Shown here: piece by piece, positions 52,972 to 62,627 of the stretch
How positions within the stretch are numbered: position 1 is the stretch's first letter
How the letters are laid out: each line of letters begins with the position of its first letter
Assembly: GCA_026225255.1 (NCBI GenBank)
Contig: JAMFSJ010000002.1
Coordinates: 1 to 64,000 of the forward strand
From: Methylacidimicrobium fagopyrum
GTDB taxonomy: Bacteria > Verrucomicrobiota > Verrucomicrobiia > Limisphaerales > UBA11358
Reading direction: 5' to 3'
Length of the DNA stretch: 64,000 nucleotides
Made by a program: the position numbers and the translations under genes
The notes under the pieces: model-generated
The model's input: the letters and a program-made list of their open reading frames with translations, nothing else
Told to the model about the DNA's origin: nothing
Databases searched by the model: none

Positions 52972-53982
52972 TTGCATTTGCCGGACAAGCCGCCATCCTC
53001 ACCTGAATTTGTGCCAGACGAACAACCAAATCTAAATCAGCCCGCCACTGCGGCGCGCCGTCCCAGCAATCGCCGTCGCGGTCGTCGGGGTGGACGCGGT
53101 CGTGGTCGCGACCCTCGTCCCATGTCGGAAACTGCTACTCTCCCTAACGCCGAAGAAACTTCGCCCGCGCCCGCAACGGCAGCGGAAAATAATCCAGCCG
53201 TGGAAAACTCCAAGGTTGAATCCGCGCCGGAAAATTCCGGTGCCCCCGAAATCGCCCAACCCGTTGCCGCTGCTGAAAATGCGCCGGAACAACCCGCTGG
53301 CGAAAAACCCATTGCTCCGCCGCGTCCGCCGCCCATCCGGCTCACGCCCCGGCCTGACCGTCCCGAACGGCCCGAGCGCGGTGAGCGTCAAGATCGTGGC
53401 GAACGTGGTGAACGCCCCGAGCGCACCGAAAGACCGGAACGCGCCGATCGCGGCGAACGTCCGGAACGGGCGGAGCGGCAAGAGCGTCCGGAACGTCGCC
53501 CCGAGCCGCCGCGCCAGCCGAAACCGTGGGTCAAGCCCGCTGATTTTCGCGAGGCTGATACCTCCGCCATTCATCAAGCCGTTGTCCACGCGACCGAAAT
53601 CGCGGAGTCATTGAAGATGATGACGGATCGCATTGACGAAATTTTGGAATTGGTCGAAGTTGCCGAACGCCAGAAACTCGCCGACGAACGCGAATTGGAT
53701 AATCTTCGCCGCGCCCTGCGCCGCATTCAGCCGCCGCGCCAGTTGGACGAACCGCCGCAACGCGATGCACAGCGGGATTCACAACGCGGCCAATCACGCG
53801 ATTCGCAACGTGAACCGCGGCGAGATTCACGCAATGAATCGCGCCCACGCCCGGAAGCCCCGCAAAACCAGCCGGAGCCGTCAGGTCACGAAGCGCCCGC
53901 GGAAACGCCGACGGAACCGACCGAATCTCACGAGCCGGAAAGCCACGACGACCATGGCGATGAGCCGCGGCGTTTGGAATGA
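52972..53982 (+). CDS. Low-complexity Arg/Glu/Pro-rich protein with C-terminal helix
   Basis: The product of about 336 aa has an N-terminal RRPSNRRRGRRGGRGRGRDP tract, an Ala/Pro/Glu-rich middle, and a repetitive block of PERGER/PERPER-type units. A predicted helical segment (AIHQAVVHATEIAESLKMMT) follows and the tail is Arg/Asp/Ser-rich. The RG-rich tract resembles nucleic-acid-binding tails. The start is uncertain: TTG 52972 or GTG 53011; the track's 52888 overlaps the FIST gene. It sits between FIST and SufE-like genes. I cannot assign a family. Confidence 0.6.
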   Translation: MHLPDKPPSSPEFVPDEQPNLNQPATAARRPSNRRRGRRGGRGRGRDPRPMSETATLPNAEETSPAPATAAENNPAVENSKVESAPENSGAPEIAQPVAAAENAPEQPAGEKPIAPPRPPPIRLTPRPDRPERPERGERQDRGERGERPERTERPERADRGERPERAERQERPERRPEPPRQPKPWVKPADFREADTSAIHQAVVHATEIAESLKMMTDRIDEILELVEVAERQKLADERELDNLRRALRRIQPPRQLDEPPQRDAQRDSQRGQSRDSQREPRRDSRNESRPRPEAPQNQPEPSGHEAPAETPTEPTESHEPESHDDHGDEPRRLE

Positions 53983-53997
53983 TTTTATTTCCGCGCC

Positions 53998-54411
53998 ATG
54001 AACCTCGCGGAAAAACAAAATCAAATCACCGCCGAATTGACCGCCCTTAAAAACGGGCAAGACCGTCTGGCCTTGCTCGTTGAAAAAGCTAAAGCCAGCT
54101 CGCCGCTCGCGTCGGAATTGCGCACGGTCGAAAATTTGATTCCCGGCTGCCTCGCCAAATTATGGTTCACCGCTGAATTTCGCGACGGGAAATGTTTCTA
54201 CGCGTGCGATTCCGATTCACTCGTTGTCAAAGCCATCGCCGGCTTGCTCTGCGATTTTTACAGCGATCAATTGGCGTTCGAAATTCTCGCGCATAATCCC
54301 GGTTTTCTTGCGCCCCTCGGCATCACGCAACATCTCACGCCTAACCGCCGGAACGCCCTCGCCAAAGTCTGGGAACGGATCCACGAATTTGCCGAGGTTA
54401 ACGTGAAATGA
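53998..54411 (+). CDS. SufE/CsdE-type sulfur acceptor protein
   Basis: The 137-aa protein has the SufE fold signature: LRTVENLIPGCLAKLWFTAE with the sulfur-accepting Cys51, at the same position as in E. coli SufE, then FYACDSDSLVVKAIAGLLCD and LTPNRRNALAKVWERIHEFA. Such proteins take persulfide from a cysteine desulfurase (SufS or CsdA). The tcdA gene lies next but one, as csdE lies by csdL/tcdA in E. coli, so a CsdE-like role is likely. No desulfurase gene is in the window. It overlaps tatD by 4 nt. Confidence 0.88.
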   Translation: MNLAEKQNQITAELTALKNGQDRLALLVEKAKASSPLASELRTVENLIPGCLAKLWFTAEFRDGKCFYACDSDSLVVKAIAGLLCDFYSDQLAFEILAHNPGFLAPLGITQHLTPNRRNALAKVWERIHEFAEVNVK

Positions 54412-55211
54412 ATTTCTACGACGCCCACAATCATTTGCAAGACGACCGTTTCGCTGGCCAGCAAAGCGAACTGCTCGCGGCGTGCGAAAAAGTTGGCGTG
54501 ACGCGCATGGTCGTGAACGGCGCCTGTGAAAGCGATTGGCCGCAAGTCCTCGCCTTGGCGCACGCGAACAAAATGGTGTTGCCGAGTTTTGGTTATCATC
54601 CGTGGTATTTGGCCGAGTGCACCGTTGATTGGCAAAAAAATCTTGAAAATTTTCTCGATCAAATTCCCAGCGCCGTCGGTGAAATTGGCCTCGATCGCTG
54701 GAAACCGGACTTGGCTTATGCCGGACAGGAAGAGATTTTTCTCATGCAACTGCGTATCGCTACCGAGCGCAATCTGCCTGTGAGCATTCACTGTTTGCAG
54801 GCGTGGGGACGAATGCACGAATTGCTCCGCGATCATCCGCGTCCTTTACGCGGATTCGTGCTGCACAGTTTTGGCGGTCCGCTGGAAATGATTCCTGCGT
54901 TCGCCAAACTCGGCGCGTATTTCAGTTTCCCCGGCTACTTCTTGCATGAGCGTAAACTGCGTCAACGCGAAACTTTCAAGCAGGTTCCGCCCGATCGTTT
55001 GCTTGTAGAAACCGATGCGCCCGACCAGCCTTTACCTGAATCTGAAAATCGTTTTCCGCTTTTTGGCGTTGAGGGTAAACCGGTGAATCATCCGGCCAAT
55101 CTTGTAGCGGTTTACGAAGGGTTGGCACAATTACTTGGTGAGAAAACTGAATTACTGACGGTGCGCATTGAAGAAAATTTTCTGCGAGTTTTCGGAGCGC
55201 CGATCTCCTGA
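54408..55211 (+). CDS. TatD-family metal-dependent DNase/hydrolase
   Basis: The 267-aa amidohydrolase-fold enzyme has the metal ligands of TatD: FYDAHNHLQDDRFAGQ at the N-terminus (the canonical HxH is here HNH), AVGEIGLDRWKPDLAYAGQE, VSIHCLQAWGRMHELL, LHSFGGPLEMIPAFAKLGAY and the final LLVETDAPDQPLPESENRFP. It probably acts as a 3'-exonuclease or deacylase. It overlaps the sufE-like gene by 4 nt. Its last residues GAPIS and stop codon come from a dispersed hairpin element, a 3' end shared with the convergent tcdA. Confidence 0.9.
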   Translation: MNFYDAHNHLQDDRFAGQQSELLAACEKVGVTRMVVNGACESDWPQVLALAHANKMVLPSFGYHPWYLAECTVDWQKNLENFLDQIPSAVGEIGLDRWKPDLAYAGQEEIFLMQLRIATERNLPVSIHCLQAWGRMHELLRDHPRPLRGFVLHSFGGPLEMIPAFAKLGAYFSFPGYFLHERKLRQRETFKQVPPDRLLVETDAPDQPLPESENRFPLFGVEGKPVNHPANLVAVYEGLAQLLGEKTELLTVRIEENFLRVFGAPIS

Positions 55212-55259
55212 TCGGCTCGACGAAAGATAGAAAGTTACCGATCAGGAAATTGGCGCTCC
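55194..55259. repeat. Dispersed hairpin element, copy 3, spanning two stop codons
   Basis: The element starts GGAGCGCCGATCTCCTGATC and ends with its near-complement at 55259, with the same arms as 3805-3873 and 28071-28136. It contains the tatD stop (TGA at 55209-55211) and the tcdA stop (complement at 55242-55244). Both proteins therefore end in GAPIS. It could terminate both convergent transcripts. Confidence 0.88.
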
Positions 55260-56036
55260 GCTTTTGCCTTCCGCAATTTTCCGCACAATAAATCCTGCCG
55301 CCGCAAAACCAAAAGCACCGGTCACAAACGTTGCCGAGCCCAGACCGCCGTCGCAATTCAGGCGCGAGCCTTCTTCGGTTGCCGCGCGGTTTTCGCCCAC
55401 CGAACCATCGGGCTGTGGGAAGATAGTTTTTTCCACCGAATACACGCACGGCAAAGACATCACGCGATGTTCGGCGGGAAAATGATGTTCTTTGCGCAAA
55501 CGCCGTCGCACTTCGGACAGCAATTTATCGTGGCTGGCCTTCGATAAATCGCCGAGCCGCACGGAAGCGAGATCGCGGCGTCCGCCCGCGCCGCCGCAGG
55601 TGATGACCGGCAGATTTTTATCGCGACATTGCACGAGCAGCAAAATTTTATTAGTCACGTCATCAATCGCGTCGAGGATGAAATCGAATTTCGGCGCGAG
55701 CAATTCGCCGGCGGTTTGTGCGTTGAAAAAGCGTTGTTCCACCGCCACACGACATTCGGGATTGATGGCGCGGATGCGTTCGGCCATGACTTCGACTTTC
55801 GCGCGGCCCACGGTTTCCGTGAGCGCAGGCAATTGGCGGTTGATATTCGTCACGCAGACTTCGTCCAAATCCACCAGTGTCAACGCGCCGATGCCCGAGC
55901 GCGCCAACGCCTCGACCGCCCAAGTGCCGACGCCGCCGATGCCAATCACGCAGACATGCGCCGCCCGCAACTTTTGCAAACCCGCTTTGCCGTAAAGTTT
56001 TGCGATGCCGCCGAATCGTGTTTCAAAATCACTCAT
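55242..56036 (-). CDS. tcdA: tRNA threonylcarbamoyladenosine dehydratase (TcdA/CsdL)
   Basis: The ThiF/E1-like enzyme of about 264 aa cyclises t6A37 of tRNA to ct6A with ATP. It begins MSDFETRFGGIAKLYGKAGL, has the nucleotide loop VIGIGGVGTWAVEALARSGI, TLVDLDEVCVTNINRQLPAL, and the mid region DFILDAIDDVTNKILLLVQC. CGGAGGRRDLASVRLGDLSK is a family block. The ATG at 56036 is used. The C-terminus GAPIS comes from the hairpin element, so the last residues are probably not original. The nearby SufE/CsdE-like gene echoes the csd locus of E. coli. Confidence 0.92.
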   Translation of the reverse strand: MSDFETRFGGIAKLYGKAGLQKLRAAHVCVIGIGGVGTWAVEALARSGIGALTLVDLDEVCVTNINRQLPALTETVGRAKVEVMAERIRAINPECRVAVEQRFFNAQTAGELLAPKFDFILDAIDDVTNKILLLVQCRDKNLPVITCGGAGGRRDLASVRLGDLSKASHDKLLSEVRRRLRKEHHFPAEHRVMSLPCVYSVEKTIFPQPDGSVGENRAATEEGSRLNCDGGLGSATFVTGAFGFAAAGFIVRKIAEGKSGAPIS

Positions 56037-56204
56037 GTGCCGGGGAAATTTTAAACACAAAAGATACGAAAGTAAAAAGCTTGGACGGGAATTTAACGCA
56101 AGGACGCAAAGGCACGAAGACGCAAGGAGCGTTTGTTAAAAGGGGGCTTGGGGGTTGGGGCAAAGTGACTGCTCTTGCCCCAATTATCAAGTTTTGGAAT
56201 TTTC

Positions 56205-56248
56205 ACAGAAGGGAACGAAGTGAACAAAGACTCTTCGTTCCCTTCTGT
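56205..56248. repeat. Perfect 16-bp hairpin near the end of the YyaL-like gene
   Basis: ACAGAAGGGAACGAAG (56205-56220) and CTTCGTTCCCTTCTGT (56233-56248) form a 16-bp stem with a 12-nt loop. A run of seven T follows only on the + strand, where no gene ends. On the minus strand it lies 36 nt beyond the stop of the YyaL-like gene and may still act as a terminator or processing site. Confidence 0.6.
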
Positions 56249-56283
56249 TCATTTTTTTAAAACAGCCACGCGGCAACTTGGTT

Positions 56284-58389
56284 TTACTGGCTTAATTGTT
56301 GTAGTAAAATTGTCGCTTCATGGGTCGGCGGCTGGCAGGCATTGCCGGTGCAGACGAAGGCGGTTGCGTCATTTTTTGAAGTCAGTGTTTTTGCAAACGG
56401 TTCGACGGCACCAAGGTTGCCCAGCACAATTTTATTCGGCTGATAAACCGAGTGCGCGGCATGAAGCAGGTTTTGAAATTCGACTGACTCACTTTTCCCG
56501 GCGATGACGATGCGCCGCGGTTCATCCAGCCAGAAGTCGAGCGCGTTCAACATGAAAGCAAGTGAGGCCGGCTGGCTTTGTAGGCGGTGCGCAAAGAGTT
56601 GCAGTGTCATCTCGGCGGCGTGCTTAAAATCTTCGCGACCAGTGATGCCGGCGAGTTTGAGCAGCGCGCGCGTGGCGACGGAATTGCCGCTGGGTTCTGC
56701 GCCGTCGTAGTCGTCTTTCACACGCAGGATCAAATCGTTCGTGCCCGCGAGGCTCTGCCAAAATCCCCCGTTCGCGGCATCGTAAAATTTGGCGAGCAAC
56801 ACTTCGGCGAGTTCGATGGCAAAATCCAAATGGCTTGGCGCGAGCGTGGCTTCGTAAAGTTGAATCACGCCGTCGAGCAGGAATGCGTAGCCTTCGAGGA
56901 GTTGGACGTTGTCACGTTCGCCATCACGCCAGCGGTGGAATAATGTGCCGACGTTATCTTGTGGGCGATCCGGCCCGGCCGAGAGGATGTCGGTCGCACT
57001 TTTTACCCACAGTTTTTCGCGAATGAACGCTACGTTTTTCTCGGCCGCCACGCGATATTTCTCATCGTTTAAAACAACGGACGCGCGGGCAAACGCGCCG
57101 AGCATCAGGCCGTTCCATGAGGCGAGAACTTTATCGTCGAGATGCGGACGAATGCGCGTGGCGAGCACGGCGAGCATTTTGGTTTTGGCGGCGGCGAGCA
57201 AAGGTTGATCAGCGGCGGGAACGTTTGGGTTCACTACGCTCAAAATATTTTGTCCCGTCAGCGGTGTGGGATGACTGTGGTCGACGAAGTTTCCTTCGGC
57301 GGTGATGCCGAAATAGGTCGCGGCGACATTGTATTCCTCGACCGTGAGCAGCTTGGAAAGTTCGTCTTTGGTCCAACAATAATATTTGCCTTCGTGACCT
57401 TCACTGTCAGCGTCTTCGGCGGAATAAAACCCACCGTCGGGATGCGTCATGTCGCGCAAAACGTAATCCAAAATATCGCGCGCGACCCCGCCGTAAATTT
57501 GAGGTTTTAGATTTGAGATTTCAGGCTGGCTGATCAGGTGCGCGTCGAGATAAAGCTGCACAAGCTGCGCGTTGTCGTAGAGCATTTTCTCGAAATGCGG
57601 CACAAGCCATTCGGCATCCACGGCGTAGCGCGCGAAACCGCCGCCGAGTTGATCATGAATGCCGCCAGCATTCATGCGGTCGCAGGTGTGCAAAACCATT
57701 TTGATCGCCGCGTCATCGCCGAACCGTTTGGCCGCGCGCAACACGAGCAACGGAATGCCGGGCTGCGGAAATTTGGGCGCGCCGCCGAAACCGCCGTTCG
57801 CGGGATCGTAAGCATCCTTGAACATTTCCGTCGCGTGCCGGAGCGTTTGGGGCGTGAGCGGGAGGTTCTCCTTCGCATCGCGGGCGGTGACGAGTTCGAG
57901 GCGCGCGTGCAATTCGTCGGCGGACGCGGCGATCTCTAATTTCCGTTCGCGCCACAGGCCGGCGATCTGTTCGAGCAATTGCAAAAAACTTGGACGACCA
58001 TGGCGTGCGTCCGGCGGAAAATACGTGCCGCCAAAAAACGGCTTTAATTCCGGCGTGAGAAAAACATTCAACGGCCAACCGCCGCTGCCGGTCGTGGATT
58101 GCACGAAGGTCATGTAAATTTTATCCACGTCGGGCCGTTCTTCGCGGTCCACCTTGATGCTGACAAAATGTTCGCGCAAAAACGCGCCGACCTTTTCGTC
58201 CTCAAAACTTTCCCGTTCCATGACGTGACACCAATGGCACGTCGAATAGCCGATGCTCAAAAAAATCGGTTTGTCTTCCGTGCGCGCCTTGGCGAACGCC
58301 TCGTCGTTCCACGCGCACCAATCCACGGGATTGTGCGCGTGTTGGAGCAGATACGGCGATTTTTCGCGGGCGAGCCGGTTCGTGTGCAT
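56284..58389 (-). CDS. YyaL/SSP411-like thioredoxin-domain protein (DUF255)
   Basis: The 701-aa cytoplasmic protein starts [20 protein letters not shown] and carries the family signature [20 protein letters not shown] and [20 protein letters not shown], where CHWC is the thioredoxin-like CxxC. The remainder is an (alpha/alpha)6-like glycosidase-type region with [19 protein letters not shown] and [20 protein letters not shown]. The biochemical role is not established in bacteria. The track start GTG at 58398 is three codons upstream of the ATG chosen. It is monocistronic, downstream of a divergent CPBP protease gene. Confidence 0.92.
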   Translation of the reverse strand: MHTNRLAREKSPYLLQHAHNPVDWCAWNDEAFAKARTEDKPIFLSIGYSTCHWCHVMERESFEDEKVGAFLREHFVSIKVDREERPDVDKIYMTFVQSTTGSGGWPLNVFLTPELKPFFGGTYFPPDARHGRPSFLQLLEQIAGLWRERKLEIAASADELHARLELVTARDAKENLPLTPQTLRHATEMFKDAYDPANGGFGGAPKFPQPGIPLLVLRAAKRFGDDAAIKMVLHTCDRMNAGGIHDQLGGGFARYAVDAEWLVPHFEKMLYDNAQLVQLYLDAHLISQPEISNLKPQIYGGVARDILDYVLRDMTHPDGGFYSAEDADSEGHEGKYYCWTKDELSKLLTVEEYNVAATYFGITAEGNFVDHSHPTPLTGQNILSVVNPNVPAADQPLLAAAKTKMLAVLATRIRPHLDDKVLASWNGLMLGAFARASVVLNDEKYRVAAEKNVAFIREKLWVKSATDILSAGPDRPQDNVGTLFHRWRDGERDNVQLLEGYAFLLDGVIQLYEATLAPSHLDFAIELAEVLLAKFYDAANGGFWQSLAGTNDLILRVKDDYDGAEPSGNSVATRALLKLAGITGREDFKHAAEMTLQLFAHRLQSQPASLAFMLNALDFWLDEPRRIVIAGKSESVEFQNLLHAAHSVYQPNKIVLGNLGAVEPFAKTLTSKNDATAFVCTGNACQPPTHEATILLQQLSQ

Positions 58390-58505
58390 TTTGATCACGA
58401 GACAGAATTAACAGAATTATTCAGAATTTAAACCGGCAAAATTTTCGATCCCGGCCGGTTAAAATTGAAATCGTCTCCCCCGCGCATTTCAACTAGACTG
58501 AACTA

Positions 58506-59237
58506 ATGTTGTGGAAAAAAACGTGGCAACCGGAAGCGGTGCTGATGCTGGCGGGCGGCATCGTGCTCTCGTTTTTTCTAGGCGGCCTCGCGGTGGAACT
58601 CTTGCGTCGCGGACACGTCGCCGGTTTTCAAACGGCGGATGATGTCGGCAGCGTCTTGCTGGCCACGTTGAGTTTTCACGGCGCGGTGATCGTGCTGGGA
58701 ACGGTCTTTTTGAAATTGCACAATTTGAGTTGGTGCGACGTGCTCGGCTTGCGCGGCGTGAACTGGCAACGTCATTTATTCATGGCCGTCGGCGTCTTGG
58801 TGATGGTCGCGCCGTTGATGATCGGTTTGAAAATTGTTTCCGAATTGCTGATGAAGCAGATTGGCTGGAAGGTGGAAGATCAAGATGCGGTGGCAATGTT
58901 TTTGGGCATCAAGTCCATGGCACTGAAGATTTATATGGGGATTTTTGCGGTTGTGATTGCGCCGATCGCGGAGGAATTTATTTTTCGCGGGTTGTTATAT
59001 TCAACGGCCAAAAAATTGGGATGGCCGAAATGGGGTGCGGTGGGCGCCAGTTTTTTGTTCGCGCTCATTCATTTCAGCGCGCCGATTTTTCTGCCGCTGT
59101 TCGTTTTTGCGCTCGCGCTGACGTGGCTTTACGAGCGGACGGAAGGTTTGCTCGCCCCGATTTTTGCGCACGCGTTGTTCAACGGTGCGAATCTTGGCCT
59201 GTTAATTTTAGCGGATCATTTCGGTCTTAAACCTTGA
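58506..59237 (+). CDS. CPBP-family intramembrane protease (Abi/CAAX-type)
   Basis: The 243-aa membrane protein has about six to seven spans and the three CPBP catalytic motifs: EEFIFRGLLYSTAKKLG (EExxxR), FLFALIHFSAPIFLPLFVFA (FxxxH) and FAHALFNGANLGLLIL (HxxxN). Such enzymes cleave within the membrane, for example CAAX-like peptides or bacteriocin targets. It lies 3 bp upstream of thiL. Substrate unknown. Confidence 0.9.
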   Translation: MLWKKTWQPEAVLMLAGGIVLSFFLGGLAVELLRRGHVAGFQTADDVGSVLLATLSFHGAVIVLGTVFLKLHNLSWCDVLGLRGVNWQRHLFMAVGVLVMVAPLMIGLKIVSELLMKQIGWKVEDQDAVAMFLGIKSMALKIYMGIFAVVIAPIAEEFIFRGLLYSTAKKLGWPKWGAVGASFLFALIHFSAPIFLPLFVFALALTWLYERTEGLLAPIFAHALFNGANLGLLILADHFGLKP

Positions 59238-59240
59238 TTC

Positions 59241-60179
59241 ATGAACGAATTTGAACTCATTGCGCGCCTGACGAAATCGCTGCCGACCAACCATACGGTG
59301 ATGGTCGGCGCGGGTGATGATTGCGCGGTGCTGGATTTGGGCGTGGCGGAAAAGCTGATTTTATTCAAGACGGACGCGGTGGTTGAAGGGGTTCATTTCA
59401 CGCGCGAAACGCCGCCGGAAAAAGTCGGACGCAAAGCGCTCGCGCGTTGTTTGAGCGACATCGCGGCGATGGCGGGCACGCCGACGGCGGCGTTGGTGAC
59501 GATTGCGTTGCCGGAAAATTTCGACGCGGAATTTATCGCGAAAATTTACGACGGCTTGAACGCGCTGGCGCAGGAATTTGGCGTGGCGATTGTCGGCGGG
59601 GAAACGACGACGAATCCCGAACGCATTTTAATTTCCATCGCGCTGCTGGGAACGGTTTCACGCGGAAAACAATTTTTACGCAACGGCGCAAAAGTGGGCG
59701 ACGCGATTTTTGTGACGGGTGAACTGGGCGGTTCGCTCGCGGGCAAGCATCTGGATTTTGAGCCGCGTTTGGCCGAGGCGCGCTGGCTGGCGGAACATTT
59801 TCCCATTCACGCGCTGATGGATTTGAGCGACGGGCTGGCGGGCGATTTACGCCATATTTTGCGCGCGAGCGGCGTCGGCGCGGAAATTTTAAAAACAGCC
59901 GTGCCGATTGCGCGGGCGGCCAAATTGCGGGCGCGGGAAAATTCAGCGGCGAAACCGCCGCTCATCGCGGCGTTGAGTGATGGCGAAGATTTTGAATTAT
60001 TGTTCACCATCGCCAGCAGTGATGCGGTGAAGTTGCTCGACGGGTGGAAAAAACAATTTCCAAAACTGAAGCTAAGTTGCGTTGGAAAAATCGTCGCGGG
60101 CGACGGCGTGGTGCTGCGCGATCGCATGGGGGCGTATCAATTGAATACGAATGGCTACGCCCATTTTGCCGACAATTAA
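59241..60179 (+). CDS. thiL: Thiamine-monophosphate kinase
   Basis: ThiL phosphorylates thiamine monophosphate to the active cofactor thiamine diphosphate. The 312-aa product has VMVGAGDDCAVLDLG near the N-terminus, VEGVHFTRETPPEKVGRKAL, the metal-site ALARCLSDIAAMAGTPTAAL, VGGETTTNPERILISIALLG and HALMDLSDGLAGDLRHILRA, all in the order of ThiL/PurM-fold kinases. The ATG start at 59241 fits. It is followed by tsaE and tsaB in the same direction. Confidence 0.94.
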   Translation: MNEFELIARLTKSLPTNHTVMVGAGDDCAVLDLGVAEKLILFKTDAVVEGVHFTRETPPEKVGRKALARCLSDIAAMAGTPTAALVTIALPENFDAEFIAKIYDGLNALAQEFGVAIVGGETTTNPERILISIALLGTVSRGKQFLRNGAKVGDAIFVTGELGGSLAGKHLDFEPRLAEARWLAEHFPIHALMDLSDGLAGDLRHILRASGVGAEILKTAVPIARAAKLRARENSAAKPPLIAALSDGEDFELLFTIASSDAVKLLDGWKKQFPKLKLSCVGKIVAGDGVVLRDRMGAYQLNTNGYAHFADN

Positions 60180-60225
60180 TAAGGTAGAACTCGAGAACCG
60201 GTTGCTTTCGTTCCGGTATTCCTGA

Positions 60226-60649
<424 letters not shown>

Positions 60650-60669
<20 letters not shown>

Positions 60670-61276
60670 ATTTTCTTCAGAGCATCGGAGCGCGGCTTTG
60701 GCACGCGACGGACAAGTTCTCGCCGAGGCGACGGAAACCGGCGGCCGCGGGACGAACGCGCTTGCGCTGATCGAAAATGTTTTGGCGGAAGCAAAAATCG
60801 CGCGGGAAGAAATTGAGGTCATCGCGGTTGGATCAGGGCCAGGTTCTTACACGGGGATTCGCGCGGCGATCGCGGTGGCGCAGGGTTGGCAGTTGGCGCG
60901 CGGTGTCAAAGTGCTGGGTATTAGTAGCGTGGAAGCCATTGTGGCTCAGGCGCAGGCGGCGGAAATTTGGGGTCAGGTGAACGTCGTGATCGATGCGCAA
61001 CGCGGTGAATTTTATCTGGCGACGTGGGAAATTTCGGCGACGACGCGAATGGAAATTGCGCCGTTAAAAATTATCACGGCGGCGGAAATGGCTGCGCGGC
61101 AAAGTGCCGGAGAATTATTCGTTGGCCCGGACACGGGATTATTCCCAAACGCAGCGGCGATGGCGCGGCTGGCGGCAGGGCGGACGGATTTTATCCCGGG
61201 CGAAAAGCTGGAGCCGATTTATCTGCGGGAAACGACTTTCGTGAAAGCCCCAGCGGCGCGAGTGATGTCGGCCTGA
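60650..61276 (+). CDS. tsaB: tRNA t6A synthesis protein TsaB
   Basis: TsaB (208 aa) is the scaffold partner of TsaD in making threonylcarbamoyladenosine at tRNA position 37. It begins MTILALEFSSEHRSAALARD and includes the diagnostic GSGPGSYTGIRAAIAVAQGW, KVLGISSVEAIVAQAQ and DAQRGEFYLATWEIS. The length is slightly shorter than the E. coli protein (231 aa). The start lies 20 bp inside tsaE, which indicates translational coupling. The C-terminus PIYLRETTF agrees with the family. Confidence 0.92.
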
Positions 61277-61402
61277 GCAGCAGGACAACGTTTGTCGCGT
61301 TTGTGGACAGGATAAGTGCTTGGCTATGCGATATTTGTCTGCGGGGCGATGTGGCACGCGGCGTGCTTGATGCAAGCTTCAGTTCAGTTGAAATGAAGCT
61401 TT

Positions 61403-61957
61403 ATGCAATGCAAACCTAAACCATCGACCGGCTGGCAACGCTGCGGATGTCCGCTTTCCGGCAAATCAACGTCGGGTTTGACGTTGGTTGAAGTGGTTGT
61501 ATCGGTGGCGATTGTGGCGGTAGTTTTTGGCGGAACTCTTAAGGCTTATATCCAATCAGGTTTACGACTGCAATGGACGGGTTATTCCTTGGCGGCCCAA
61601 TCGCTGGCCTTGGAAACGATTGAGCAGGCTCGGTCAGCAGTTTGGGATCCGGCCCAGACGCCAGCCGTAAGTCAAATATATCAACTAAACTTGATGGGGG
61701 TAGTTTCTAACAGCACCAGTTGGTCGGGTTATTCCACCAATATCTTGGATATTCCATATAGCAGCACTAATTACATCACAGCAACCAATTACGTGACGGT
61801 GCAAACGCTTACGGTTAGCATTTACACTGGAGTTCAGGTTCAAATGGTGCGCGTGGATACGGTCTGGCCGTTCTATATTCGGAAGCAAAATCTTTATTTT
61901 ACCAATACGGCCTGCACCATGATTGCCCCGGATAATCGCGACGCCAGCACTTTTTAA
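61403..61957 (+). CDS. Prepilin-type protein 1 (type IV pilin-like)
   Basis: The 184-aa product has a prepilin leader and N-terminal hydrophobic helix: TSGLTLVEVVVSVAIVAVVF, with G before the cleavage site, Leu at the next position and Glu5 in LTLVE. After processing by a prepilin peptidase (not in the window) it would be inserted in a pilus or pseudopilus. The leader before the cleavage site (about 25 aa) is long but within the range of pseudopilins. A Thr/Asn/Ser-rich C-terminal part follows. It is the first of three such genes. Confidence 0.85.
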   Translation: MQCKPKPSTGWQRCGCPLSGKSTSGLTLVEVVVSVAIVAVVFGGTLKAYIQSGLRLQWTGYSLAAQSLALETIEQARSAVWDPAQTPAVSQIYQLNLMGVVSNSTSWSGYSTNILDIPYSSTNYITATNYVTVQTLTVSIYTGVQVQMVRVDTVWPFYIRKQNLYFTNTACTMIAPDNRDASTF

Positions 61958-61961
61958 CATC

Positions 61962-62627
61962 ATGAAATTATACCCACAAAAGAATGTTAAAATACGCGGG
62001 GCTGATCGCCAACTGTCTGGGATGACGTTGGTGGAGATCATGATTACTTCCGCCCTTATGGTGATAGTCATCCTCGCCTTGGTAAGCGCCAATTACATTG
62101 GGCTTCGGGAGAATCAATTGATGTCGAGCAAGTCCGGTGCGAATAATACATCGCGCAATGTCGCAAACTATCTCTATCAAGATATTCGCATGGCTAAAGG
62201 TTACCAAATTGGCTCTCTCTCAGGCACCAATGGCTTGATTCCGATCACCAACGGTAATCAGCAGGGGGTGGCCTTGCAATTATTCCCGATCCTTATCAGC
62301 ACCAATGAGGCGATTGATACGACTAAATATACTCTGTATTATTTTGATTTAAGCGATGCGGCTAATAGTAACGGCAAGTTATGGCGCTACGTCAGCACGA
62401 ATCAGACGACGACGGTGATGGCTTCGAATCTTATCAATACTCTGTATTTTACCGGGGAAGATTTCACCGGGGCGACCCAAACAGTTAGAACCTATAAAGG
62501 CATCATCCATACTACGTTTCAGTTCAGTGAGTTCCAGTATCCGAAAACAAAGGTGGGTTCTAATTATCTGTTTAACTATTACCGGGTTGATTGCCGGGCA
62601 ACACCTCATTTACCAGACGGACCATGA
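61962..62627 (+). CDS. Prepilin-type protein 2
   Basis: The 221-aa product has a prepilin cleavage site in RQLSGMTLVEIMITSALMVI, with a membrane helix that continues VILALVSANYIGLRENQ. The rest is a globular part of unknown fold with SSKSGANNTSRNVANYLYQD near the stem, typical of PilW/GspJ-like minor pilins. The track extends to 61923; ATG 61962 is used. It overlaps the next gene by 4 nt (ATGA), showing operon structure. Confidence 0.83.
   Translation: MKLYPQKNVKIRGADRQLSGMTLVEIMITSALMVIVILALVSANYIGLRENQLMSSKSGANNTSRNVANYLYQDIRMAKGYQIGSLSGTNGLIPITNGNQQGVALQLFPILISTNEAIDTTKYTLYYFDLSDAANSNGKLWRYVSTNQTTTVMASNLINTLYFTGEDFTGATQTVRTYKGIIHTTFQFSEFQYPKTKVGSNYLFNYYRVDCRATPHLPDGP

Noticed and set aside
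56205-56248. Strong terminator of the YyaL-like gene
   Set aside because: The T run is on the + strand side, the wrong orientation for that gene, so it is listed only as a hairpin.
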